Source: Selenomonadaceae bacterium UBA2897 | GTDB taxonomy: Bacteria > Bacillota > Negativicutes > Selenomonadales > Selenomonadaceae | Assembly: GCA_002350105.1 (NCBI GenBank) | Contig: DEDT01000050.1 | Coordinates: 1-28,779 of the forward strand | Direction: 5' to 3' | Length of the DNA stretch: 28,779 nt | Part shown: positions 16,210 through 25,200 of the stretch, one piece after another | Layout: each line of letters starts with the position of its first letter | Position numbering within the stretch: position 1 is the first letter of the stretch | Notes under the pieces: model-generated | Databases searched by the model: none | Told to the model about the DNA's origin: nothing | The model's input: only the letters and a program-made list of their open reading frames with translations | Position numbers and translations under genes: made by a program

Positions 16210-18234
16210 TTATACCATTTTCTCTTCCGAATCGGCTTGCTCCTGCTGAAACTGCACAATCAGTTGGCTCAGAGACGTGCAGATTTTCGCAATGTCAAGC
16301 GGCTTCGTAAGGTGGTCATTCATGCCGCAGCTGCGCGATTTCTGCACGTCTTCAGGGAAGGCGTTGGCCGAAAGCGCAATGATGGGAACCTTTTGGGCAT
16401 CATCGCGCGGCAGCGCTCGGATGGCCTTTGCGGCCTGCAGGCCATCCATAACAGGCATGCGAATGTCCATAAGGATACCATCATAGTAGTAAGGATTCGA
16501 AGCCTGATATTTTTCCACGCCCTGCTTGCCGTTTTCAGCCGTCTCCACCTGCAATCCTTTCATGCCAAGCAGCGTCACGGCGATTTCCCGATTGAGTGCA
16601 TTGTCCTCACAGAGCAGGATGCGTGCCCCCCGCAGGACATCGGCAGTCGGCACTGCTTCCCCTTGCGGCTGCGGCACCTGCTCAGAGGTTGGCCGCGGTA
16701 CAATTTCCACGGGAACTTCTACGGTGAAGGTCGTGCCCTTGCCCACCTTACTCTGACAATCGATCGTGCCATGCAGCAGCTGTACGAGCCCCTGTACGAT
16801 GGAGAGCCCCAGCCCCGTGCCGTTTTCCGTCAAGTGCTCCTGTTCAAAAGGCTTATACATACGCTTCATAAATTCCTGTGACATGCCCTTTCCCTGATCC
16901 TTGACGACGAAGCGCAGGCGGCAATGGCGTTCGTCCTGCCGCGAGACGATGTAGCCGAAAAGGTTTACCCCCAGGCCGCTCGGCGTGAATTTCACAGCAT
17001 TCGAGAGCAGGTTCAGCAGGATTTTCGTCAGGCGTACCTGATCGAGGCGGAAGGCCGCCACATCCTGAAAATTGAGGTTCGTATGGAAATAGACACCCTT
17101 GACAGAGGCTGTGGCTTGAATCGTCGTCAGTAACGAGTCGCACAGTTGATCCGGCTCCACGACGATATTCTCAGGCTGGCGCTTGCCGTTGGCGAGGCGC
17201 GAAATTTCCAGCGTATCATTGATAAGCTGCAGCAAAATTTTGCTGGCCTTGCTGATTTTCTGCAGATACGCCTGCTTGACGGCGGGAATCTCACTTTTCA
17301 TGGCCAATTCCGTAAAGCCCACGATGGCGTTCATCGGCGTGCGCATATCGTGGCTCACATTGGAGAAAAAGGCCTTGTCCGCCTTGTTTGCCTGCTCCAA
17401 CAAGGCGAGGCTCTTCTGCAGTTTCTGGTTCAGCTCCATGATGCGTCGCCGCTGCCGCCGCTCATCCGTCACGTCCTCGAAGGTCCCCGCCAGGCCGATG
17501 ATGTTATGCTGCTCATCGTAGATGGGACTCTTGGAGGCCACGATATCGCGCATCTCGCCGTGATTCTGGCATTTACCAAGGATGCGATGCGTGCGCTGTC
17601 CCGTGGTCAGCACCGCCTCCTCATCATGCCGGAAAGGCACGTTGTCCTCATGCCAGCCCATGTCCTCATCCGTCTTGCCGATGATAACCGAGGCGCTGGG
17701 GAAGCCGTAATAATCGAGAAAAGCCTTATTCGCGCCCAGGAAGCGGCGCTGCTTGTCCTTCCAGAAAACGGCTGGACGGATGGCATTCAGAATGCCGAGG
17801 ATCTGCGCATTCAGGCGTGTCGTATCCTGCTGCCGGTCCATTTTCTCCTGTTCTTTGCCCGCATCGGCAAAAGACAGGTAGAGCAGCTGCCCGCCCCGAG
17901 TATCAGGAACCACGGAAGCCGTAATATGCACCCAGGCATCCATCGCTTCATCCCCAACCTGAGGCAGAAGAATCCGGCAGAGAAAGGGCTCCCGCTCACC
18001 CGGATGCGCAGCGGCATAGGCAATCGTCCGTGCCGTCCGAAAGCAATCGTCGGCATGAACCAGCTGGCGGATGGGCTGCGACCAAAAAGACACTACGGCC
18101 TCCCGCTCCATATTAAGCTCTGCGCAGAGTCCTGCCGAAACCTGCAGTACCTCCAGCCGCTTGTCCCGCAGGCGCGCGCAAAGCATCGGCAAAGGCATCT
18201 GTTCCCATGCGATCTGATCCGTCTCTTCTTGCAT
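16210..18234 (-). CDS. Cytoplasmic PAS-domain hybrid histidine kinase
   Basis: A sensor kinase of 674 residues without membrane segments. In order: an N-terminal PAS-like domain (to about residue 125), a second PAS domain (about 145-265; AVFWKDKQRRFLGANKAF to GLAGTFEDVT), a short coiled linker, HisKA with the phospho-acceptor in FFSNVSHDMRTPMNAIVGF, HATPase_c with NLLSNAVKF, DQGKGMS and GTGLGLSIV, and a receiver domain starting ARILLCEDNALNRE with the phospho-Asp in GILMDIRMPVMDG. There is no DNA-binding output domain and no response regulator next to it. I choose ATG 18234, seven bases after GGGAGG; ATG 18240 is one base from it. It follows the carbonic anhydrase gene by 43 bases and may share its transcript. 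The signal is unknown. Confidence 0.92.
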   Translation of the reverse strand: MQEETDQIAWEQMPLPMLCARLRDKRLEVLQVSAGLCAELNMEREAVVSFWSQPIRQLVHADDCFRTARTIAYAAAHPGEREPFLCRILLPQVGDEAMDAWVHITASVVPDTRGGQLLYLSFADAGKEQEKMDRQQDTTRLNAQILGILNAIRPAVFWKDKQRRFLGANKAFLDYYGFPSASVIIGKTDEDMGWHEDNVPFRHDEEAVLTTGQRTHRILGKCQNHGEMRDIVASKSPIYDEQHNIIGLAGTFEDVTDERRQRRRIMELNQKLQKSLALLEQANKADKAFFSNVSHDMRTPMNAIVGFTELAMKSEIPAVKQAYLQKISKASKILLQLINDTLEISRLANGKRQPENIVVEPDQLCDSLLTTIQATASVKGVYFHTNLNFQDVAAFRLDQVRLTKILLNLLSNAVKFTPSGLGVNLFGYIVSRQDERHCRLRFVVKDQGKGMSQEFMKRMYKPFEQEHLTENGTGLGLSIVQGLVQLLHGTIDCQSKVGKGTTFTVEVPVEIVPRPTSEQVPQPQGEAVPTADVLRGARILLCEDNALNREIAVTLLGMKGLQVETAENGKQGVEKYQASNPYYYDGILMDIRMPVMDGLQAAKAIRALPRDDAQKVPIIALSANAFPEDVQKSRSCGMNDHLTKPLDIAKICTSLSQLIVQFQQEQADSEEKMV

Positions 18235-18277
18235 CCCCATGCCTCCCGTCCGGTAAAAATATATGAACTATGCCTTT

Positions 18278-18841
18278 TCAGAGCAGCCAATCCACCCGGC
18301 CGGAGGCGATATCATAGACTGCACCAACGACAACGTGTTCCTTCAACTCATGATGTGCCACAAAGGCCTCCTGGATCTTCTTCGCGTTGTATCTCACGTT
18401 GCGCGCGCAGGCCTCGTAGGCATCCGTCGTATCACCGATGGCTTGCTGGATCTCCTGCGTAATGCTGCCGATGTAGCCGTCTGCATGGCCTTCCATCGCG
18501 GCGGCCACGGCACCGCAATGCGTATGGCCGAGCACGACGGTCACAGGCGTGCCCAGATGGCTCGCCGCATACTCGATGCTGCCCAGCTGATGCGGATCCA
18601 CCACATTGCCAGCCACACGAATCGTGAAGATGTCTCCGATACCGCAGCCAAAGATCACCTCGGGGATAACCCGCGAATCCGAGCAGGTCAGAATCGTCGC
18701 GAAAGGCTTCTGGCCCTCCTTCGCCGTGCGCAGCCGCATCGCCGCCGTGACGTTGCCATCGCTGCGCCCGTAGGCCAGATACATCTCATTACCCTCGCGC
18801 AGCCGCGCCAGGCTCTTTTCCATAGGTGTCAATTCTGCCAT
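18278..18841 (-). CDS. Beta-class carbonic anhydrase
   Basis: Interconverts CO2 and bicarbonate. The 187-residue protein has the beta-class zinc site: C53 with the D55-R57 dyad in CSDSR, and H106 and C109 in GHTHCGA. GDIFTIRVAGNV and GSIEYAASHLG are also conserved. Two ATGs lie close together; 18841 is eight bases after GGAG, whereas 18847 is only two bases away, so the later start is more likely. The longer frame to 19003 runs through the divergent jetD promoter and is not coding. It is followed by the histidine kinase gene on the same strand. Confidence 0.93.
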   Translation of the reverse strand: MAELTPMEKSLARLREGNEMYLAYGRSDGNVTAAMRLRTAKEGQKPFATILTCSDSRVIPEVIFGCGIGDIFTIRVAGNVVDPHQLGSIEYAASHLGTPVTVVLGHTHCGAVAAAMEGHADGYIGSITQEIQQAIGDTTDAYEACARNVRYNAKKIQEAFVAHHELKEHVVVGAVYDIASGRVDWLL

Positions 18842-18991
18842 ATTCATCGCTCCTTTTGACAATAGTCCTATTTGTTTATTTCCACAGTCCAAACGCGAAA
18901 TCCTGCTTATCGGAAACAAAACCTGCCCGCAAGCAGTTTTCCTCTCATGCCAATAGGAGAATAGAAGCCTCGCATAGAGCTCCCGTCCGCC

Positions 18992-19020
18992 TTGTCCATC
19001 CACCGATTCTATCGTATAAT
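18992..19020 (+). promoter_or_regulatory. Promoter of the Wadjet operon
   Basis: TTGTCC (18992-18997), 17 bases, perfect TATAAT (19015-19020). Transcription would begin near 19027, about 45 bases before the TTG start of jetD. It points away from the carbonic anhydrase gene. Confidence 0.78.
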
Positions 19021-19071
19021 ATCTTTAATGAAAGAACGCACGAAATAGAACTTTACCTGGAGGAATGCCTT

Positions 19072-20100
19072 TTGCCACAGCATCTGCGCAACTGGCTGCT
19101 CGCATATAAGCGGAAGACCGTAAGCCTCGATGTCTTGCAAGAGGTATGTATGCCGATGGCCTACGCGGAATTCCGCGCGCTGCTCCTTGCCCTCATGGAA
19201 CAAAAAATCCTGGTCCCCATCAAGGCATCCGGAGCCGACCACGGCGGGCTGGCACGGAAATACACGCTGCATCGCGGGCCCCTGCTGGCTCCTGTCGCCA
19301 GAAAGATCGAGCAGGAAGCCACCGCCGATGGCATCAGCGGCGAGATTGATCTCTCATGGTACCGGCAGCATCCTTATTCAGACTGGCAACGGGCAAGATC
19401 AGCTATCCGGCAGCTGAGCCTTTACCTACAGGAACATCCTTCTGCGCAGCCTCTCACATCCCTGCAGCAGCGTTCCTATGACATCTTCGGCGATGAGAAA
19501 TTACTTTTGCAATCCGCCGGTCTGCTGCAGCATCTGGGAATCCAGCAGGAACGTCTGGGCATTGCCCCTGAAGCCGATCCGCTGATGTTTGCCACCAGGC
19601 CGCTTGATGGCCAGGCCAGCGTCTACCACCATCTTGTTGTCGAGAACAAGGCTCCCTGGATGGCACTACTGCCGCACCTGGCGGCCACACCTTTCACGAC
19701 ACTGATTCTCGGCTACGGCTGGAAAATCTGCTCAGGCCTTGGGCAGTTACCGCTGCAATGCGGCTTGCCAGAGGCAAAGCATATCGTCTGGTATTTCGGC
19801 GATCTCGACTGGGAAGGCATCCGCATCTTTACCACGCTGCAGGACAGAAGCACACTGGAGGTACGGCTGGCTGCCCCCTTCTATTCAGCCTTCTGGCAGC
19901 ATTCTGCCTCAAAGGGAAAAGAGAGCCAACAGTCGGCACCAGAGATACTGCCCCTTTTCCTGCACCAGCTACCAGAGGAAATTGCCAAACTGATTCCCAG
20001 CTTATTGGAAGCTGGCAGTTATTACCCACAGGAAGCATTGACACCAGCAGAACTGCTCACCTGCGCTAAGGAGACCATACATGGAACTGGAAAATTTTAG
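19072..20100 (+). CDS. jetD: Wadjet nuclease subunit JetD (TOPRIM/DUF2220-like)
   Basis: JetD is the topoisomerase VI-A-like endonuclease that cuts circular DNA extruded by the JetABC motor. In this 342-residue protein the C-terminal half has the TOPRIM residues: E191 in VVENKAPW, and D244/D246 in WYFGDLDWEGIRIF, with a C-terminal helical LHQLPEEIAKLI region. The N-terminal half contains a winged-helix-like segment and the YDIFGDEKLL motif typical of JetD. No ATG works: in-frame upstream codons precede the -10 box. TTG 19072, eight bases after GGAGG, is the best start. The gene overlaps jetA by 20 bases and is first in the operon. Confidence 0.82.
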   Translation: MPQHLRNWLLAYKRKTVSLDVLQEVCMPMAYAEFRALLLALMEQKILVPIKASGADHGGLARKYTLHRGPLLAPVARKIEQEATADGISGEIDLSWYRQHPYSDWQRARSAIRQLSLYLQEHPSAQPLTSLQQRSYDIFGDEKLLLQSAGLLQHLGIQQERLGIAPEADPLMFATRPLDGQASVYHHLVVENKAPWMALLPHLAATPFTTLILGYGWKICSGLGQLPLQCGLPEAKHIVWYFGDLDWEGIRIFTTLQDRSTLEVRLAAPFYSAFWQHSASKGKESQQSAPEILPLFLHQLPEEIAKLIPSLLEAGSYYPQEALTPAELLTCAKETIHGTGKF

Positions 20101-21568
20101 TGAACGCATGGGACGTATTCTGCTCTTCGCCCCGCTCTACCGCCTGCGCGGACGCAAGCTGAAGCGGACGGATGGCACGGAGACCACCGCGATGGAGCTG
20201 GGGCTCATGGCCCTGCTCTTTTTCTTTGAACAAATGCTACAGGGCAGGAAAGACGCCGATATCCGCAAGCTCGCCCTCTTCCTGCAGACACAGACCCAAG
20301 CGCAGTTTGGCGATGATGCAGCCTTTTATGAGAAGATCTCCCGCGATATCGTTACAACCTTTCGCCCGACAACCGGGCGGCGTAACTCAGAAACCTTCTA
20401 TGACTGGCCTGCCCGGCAGGTACATACGGCGGAGTTCTCCTATCTCAAAGCGGATAAAGTGGACGTGGCGTCCCAGTCACAATACTACGTCCTCGATGAA
20501 CAGGGGCTGGAGCTGGTCTTTGCCACCAAGGAGTATTTTAACGAGTACCAACTCTCCATCAATCAACTGATTCTGCGCAAGCAGCTGGAACAGGGACAGT
20601 TCTCCCTGGCTCTGCGCCAGGTCGAGGAAATGCGTCTGGATGTGGAGACACTGCACCAGCGCATCGTACGCATCCGCCGGGAAATTCACCGTAGCATCGT
20701 CTCCGAGGAGACGCTGAATCGCTATCGTAAAATCGTCACGGACCTCAACAATCGCCTCAAGAGCGAAGAGGACCAATTCAAGGAGCTCAAGAATTTCATC
20801 AGCGAGACAAAAATTCGCATCCGCGACAACATCGACAAAGATCCCGAGCGCCGTGCCTACGACAATATCATGCAGGTGGAACAACGACTCGATGCAGTGC
20901 ACGGCATGCACCGCCGCCTGCTGCAGCTCGGCATCGAGTTGGGTACCTCCGCCCTGGCCGCCGCTGAAGAAGCCCTGTATTTCTCCGGTATCGATTCCTT
21001 CAATTTCGATAACGACATCGCTAACCGCTTCTTCGCCACGCCGCTGCCTCTGCCTGCTTCCCGCCGACTGATCGAGCCCTTCCTGCCCACGGCACAGGCT
21101 GTCATCTGGTCACCTTTGGCTGTCTTCGCGCCGCAACGGCTGGAGCGCATCGAACGCTCGGGAAAGCAGGACGCCTTCCCCGAGATGGAACGCATGGATA
21201 AGCTGGCCGATCAGCAGCGCACGAATATCCAGCAGCACTACGCGGCGATAGCCAGTGACCTGCTCGCCTGTCTCGCCGGCCGCACGGAGTTGGAGCTGGC
21301 CGATTTCACCGCCTACGAGCAGAGCGAACACGCCGCCATGTTGCAGGAAAAGCAGTTCTATATTTTCTGGATGCTGCTGCATCGGCGACGCCGCCTGATC
21401 CTGGAGTCCGCAGCAGACGATGCGAAATCGCCCTATCATCAGCTCTGCCTGGAACATCCCGAGCTGACGGAAATACAGGCAACCGAGACCGAAGGCCTCA
21501 TCGATCAGCCGGCCTTCACCATCAGCAATATGAAGATAAAGGTGGTAATCGACCATGGAATATCCTGA
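20081..21568 (+). CDS. jetA: Wadjet kleisin subunit JetA (MukF-like)
   Basis: In Wadjet, JetA is the kleisin that bridges the two SMC heads and binds JetB. The 495-residue protein has an N-terminal helical/winged-helix part (MELGLMALLFFFEQML), a long central helical region of about residues 165-290 rich in charged heptads, and a C-terminal globular part (YIFWMLLHRRRRLIL), the layout of MukF-type kleisins. I assign it from this layout and from its place between the nuclease and the MukE-like/SMC genes, not from a signature motif. ATG 20081 with AGGAG seven bases upstream; overlaps jetD by 20 and jetB by 14 bases. It resembles the JetA family seen in Firmicutes. Confidence 0.78.
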   Translation: MELENFSERMGRILLFAPLYRLRGRKLKRTDGTETTAMELGLMALLFFFEQMLQGRKDADIRKLALFLQTQTQAQFGDDAAFYEKISRDIVTTFRPTTGRRNSETFYDWPARQVHTAEFSYLKADKVDVASQSQYYVLDEQGLELVFATKEYFNEYQLSINQLILRKQLEQGQFSLALRQVEEMRLDVETLHQRIVRIRREIHRSIVSEETLNRYRKIVTDLNNRLKSEEDQFKELKNFISETKIRIRDNIDKDPERRAYDNIMQVEQRLDAVHGMHRRLLQLGIELGTSALAAAEEALYFSGIDSFNFDNDIANRFFATPLPLPASRRLIEPFLPTAQAVIWSPLAVFAPQRLERIERSGKQDAFPEMERMDKLADQQRTNIQQHYAAIASDLLACLAGRTELELADFTAYEQSEHAAMLQEKQFYIFWMLLHRRRRLILESAADDAKSPYHQLCLEHPELTEIQATETEGLIDQPAFTISNMKIKVVIDHGIS

Positions 21569-22295
21569 GAAAACCGTCATGCTGGCTTTTGACCTCTATA
21601 GTCAGCTCGCTGCCAGAGGCAGCGTGAGCAAGGCGGATTGTGCTGACCTATACAGTGATGAAGACATCCGCAGCCTTGCCCAGCTCTTTGCCGGACGCGT
21701 GCAATGCACCATCATCGACGATGCCGATGCCATCTATCTGATTCCCCTGGCCATCGACTCCCCTTTCCACATGAGCAACGAGCGGATCAAGAAGGAATTT
21801 TTGCCCGCGAAAGCGCTCAACATGGATATTTACCTCATGTACCTGGCCATCATCGTTTTCGTTGGCTGCTTCTACGACAGCTACACGAGCTTTGAGCCTC
21901 ATGACTTCGTGAGCCTGCAGGGCTGGCTGGAAAAAATGAACCAACGCATCGATGCCCTGGGCGCACGGAACGAAGATGAACTCCGCCAGGCGGAGAAAGA
22001 CTACAACGTCAACTGGACAGCGCTCATCCGGAAATGGACCGACCTGGATGATGTCAAGGAAACCGTCAGGAAACAGGATGCTCGCACGACCAGCCGCGCC
22101 GGTTTCCTCATCATGACGAAGCACTTCCTCGAGGCTCAGGGCCTGCTGCACGACGAAGGTGCCGGCGAATATCGCCTGACGGAAAAAGCGAAGACCATCT
22201 TCACGAACTATTATCTCGAAGAGCGCTACAACCGCGGCATCACCGACTTCCTGTACGCACTCGACCATGCCGCCCAGCCGGCCAAGGAGGAATAA
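21555..22295 (+). CDS. jetB: Wadjet subunit JetB (MukE-like)
   Basis: JetB is the small winged-helix (KITE) subunit that dimerises on the kleisin JetA. The 246-residue protein is mostly helical, with winged-helix-like ends (ELYSQLAARGSVSKADCADL-type segment near the start; LLHDEGAGEYRLTEKAKTIF at the end) and no catalytic motif. A hydrophobic stretch, MYLAIIVFVGCFY, near residue 90 is probably a buried helix rather than a membrane span. ATG 21555 lies 14 bases inside jetA, with AAGGTGG upstream. It ends one base before the jetC ATG. Function is inferred from order and size. Confidence 0.75.
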   Translation: MEYPEKTVMLAFDLYSQLAARGSVSKADCADLYSDEDIRSLAQLFAGRVQCTIIDDADAIYLIPLAIDSPFHMSNERIKKEFLPAKALNMDIYLMYLAIIVFVGCFYDSYTSFEPHDFVSLQGWLEKMNQRIDALGARNEDELRQAEKDYNVNWTALIRKWTDLDDVKETVRKQDARTTSRAGFLIMTKHFLEAQGLLHDEGAGEYRLTEKAKTIFTNYYLEERYNRGITDFLYALDHAAQPAKEE

Positions 22296-22296
22296 C

Positions 22297-25200
22297 ATGC
22301 CATCAATCAGCCGTATCCGCTTCACGAATGTCGTCTACGACGGCGGCCGCAAGCGTTATATTGATACCACGTTCCGTTTTGACGGCTTCAACGGCATCCT
22401 GCTGCTGGAGAACGGCGCAGGCAAGACCGTCTTCGTACAAACCCTGATTCAGGCCGTGCTGCCGCATAAGACTGTGGCTCAGCGCAAGATTCAGGAGACC
22501 CTGCAACTGAGTAATACGGCTGCCCACATTGCCGTGGAGTGGATTCTCGAGGATAACCCCCGCCGTTACGCGCTCACGCTGGTCTCCCTCTTCCTGAACA
22601 GCAAGGATATCCTGGCCTCGCAGGAGTTTGCCTATGAATACAGTCCCTCCGATCGCGGCAGCATCGAGCACCTGCCCCTGGTGCAGCGGGAAAACGGCCA
22701 GCAGCGGCCTGCCACCAAAGAGGAAGTGGCCGCCTTCTGCCGCAGTCTGGCAGCGAGCAATATGAACGCCCACTTCTTCTCCGAGAACGATTCCCTGCAG
22801 AGCTATGGCCGCTACATTGAGGAACATTTCCGCATCATCCCGGCGGAATGGCACAAAATCGCCGCCATCAACGAGTCCGAGGGTGGTGTCGAGGCCTTTT
22901 TTGAGAACTGCCGCACGAATGACACGCTGGTTGGCCGCCTGCTCATCCCCACCGTTGAGGAGGGCATCGCCGACGAGAACGGCACGGGGAAGGAACAAGG
23001 CAATGGCTTCGCGGAACTCTTTGAGAAACAGCGCGACCATTTCCGCCAGCAGCGCATCCTGCAAAAACGCATCACGGAAATGCAGGGTGTCGTCGAGCGC
23101 ATGGCGGACTACACCGAGGTACAGCACGAGAAATATCGCATCGAAAGTGAGCTCCAGACAGCCAATGGCAAACTGAAGACCCTCTACCAGCGCGTGCAAC
23201 AGATAAGCACGCAGCGTCAGGAAAGGCATTCTGCCCTGCAGGCACAAGCGGAGAAGCTGCAGCAGGAGCAGGCGCGCCTGACGCAAAGCATTGAGGCCTG
23301 CGACGTCCGAGCCAGCCAGCACGCTGCCGATGCTCAGCAACAGCTATATCAACAGGCAGAAATGGCCCACCAGGAGGCGAAGCAACACCTGCAGCAAAAC
23401 GACCAGCGTCTGCAAAGCCTGCACCTCGCCCACCTGCGCCAGGAAAAATTCCAGGCTCTGCAGGCGGAAAAACAGGCCCAGGAGCAGCTGCAGGCCCTGA
23501 TGCAGGATGCCGACGCCCAGTCCCTGCAGACGCAGCTGGAAACAAACAGCGCTCATCTGCACTACTATTTCCAACAGCAGGAACAAGCCTGCACGGCACA
23601 GCAGAAAAAGGTTCAGGCCAGGCAAACGGATCTGCAGCAGGCCCAACGCGATACCGTACAGAAATTGCAGGCCCTGCATCAGGAAGAAAAAACGCTGGAC
23701 CATCGGGCTGGCCAGTGCGAAGCCATCATTCGCCAGGCCATCGGACAGATGGAGAAAATTGAGCAAACCATTTTCGATGACAGCCTGAATCAGGATGCCT
23801 CCACGCAGCGCAGCCTATGGGAACATCAGCTGCAGCAAATCCGTGCCCAGCTGGCAGACGATGAGAAAAATCTTGCCTTCTATACGGAACAGAAACATAA
23901 CCTGCAGGCGGATCTCCCCGCCCATCGCCAGCAACTTGAGCAGCTGCAGCAGGACCTCCAGGCGCTCGCCACACAGATCAGTGCCATCGACAGCACGGCC
24001 AAAGAACTCCTGCAGGAATTGCAGCAGCAGCCGGAGTGTGCCAATATGGCCGGCAGTACGCAGGAGCTCTATCAGCGCGCTTCCTTCCTGACCAATCAGC
24101 TGGGTGACAGTCTGGTCCGGGAGACGAGCAAGCAGAAAAAACTTTCTTTCATTTGCCGCCAGGCGCACCGCTTCGTCGATCTCTACGCCGAGGCGGATGC
24201 TTTCACGGCAGATCCGCTGCTGCCCGATCTGCTGCAGGACTGGCAAAAGGACTTCAGCGTGCTGCAAAGCGGTGCCGATGCCTATCGCGCGGCCTGCCGT
24301 TCCGGACAGGATGGTGCAGAACTTCTCCAGCGCTATCCCTTTTGGGCCGCTGCCGTCATCACCACCGAAGACAGCACCGCAGAGCTTTTGCGCCGCCTGC
24401 AGGCACAGGCCGCACGTCTTACCACACCGGTCTTTATCCTGACCAGCGGCGAGCTGCGCACCCTGCTCAATGGTGGTGAGCTCCCGGCTCAGCCCGCTGC
24501 GGTGCTGCCCGCCTATTGGCAGCATATGGAGGAAGACGCATTCCGCAGCTGGCTGGAAGAACAGCGCACAGAAGCCGGCCAGCGCGATACCGAACTCCAG
24601 CAGCAGGAAGCACTCTGCGCTGCCATCCAGCAGCTGCGTGCCCGCCTGACACGCTTCTACGCCAAACAGCCCTTCAGCGAATACCAGGAACTCCAAAACA
24701 GCCAGCAGGAAGCTCAAAGAAAAGCCGAGGTGCTGCAGAAAAATCTGCGGGACAGTGAGCAGACCATCGAGCAATGCCAAAAGCATATTGAAAGCTGCCA
24801 GCAGGACCGCTACGCCCAGCAAAAACAGAAGGACCAGATTGAGCATAAGCTGCGAGAACTCGTCACTTACGAAGAACTGCAGGCACAGCATCGCCGCGCC
24901 CTGCAGCAACAAAACGAGCTACGCCATAAACTTCGCGCCACTCAGGAAAAGGAGGAGGCCGTCCAGCATCAACAGGAACAGCTCGCGACGCAGCTGCAGG
25001 AACTCGCCCAGGAGCTCGGCGCAATCGCCGCAAACCAGACAAAGATTCACGAAGACATCTACTACGCAGAAGTCCAGAACGCTGCACCGCAAAACGATAC
25101 CCGTGCCTACGCAATCCTGGCTGACGAACGCCGCCAGCTCAAGAGCCGCCTGGAAGGAATCCAGCAAAACCGCGGGCGTCTGGAAGAAAAACTGCAGCAA

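Noticed and set aside
18842..19003. Longer start for the carbonic anhydrase
   Set aside because: It would run across the divergent jetD promoter, has no ribosome site, and the extra residues are not family-like.
18826..19071. Longer start for jetD at ATG 18826
   Set aside because: It overlaps the start of the carbonic anhydrase gene and lies upstream of the predicted jetD promoter.
22303..24912. Long open frames on the minus strand opposite jetC (for example 22303-23340 and 23815-24912)
   Set aside because: Leu/Ala-rich shadows caused by the Gln-rich CAG codons of the coiled coils; no starts with ribosome sites.
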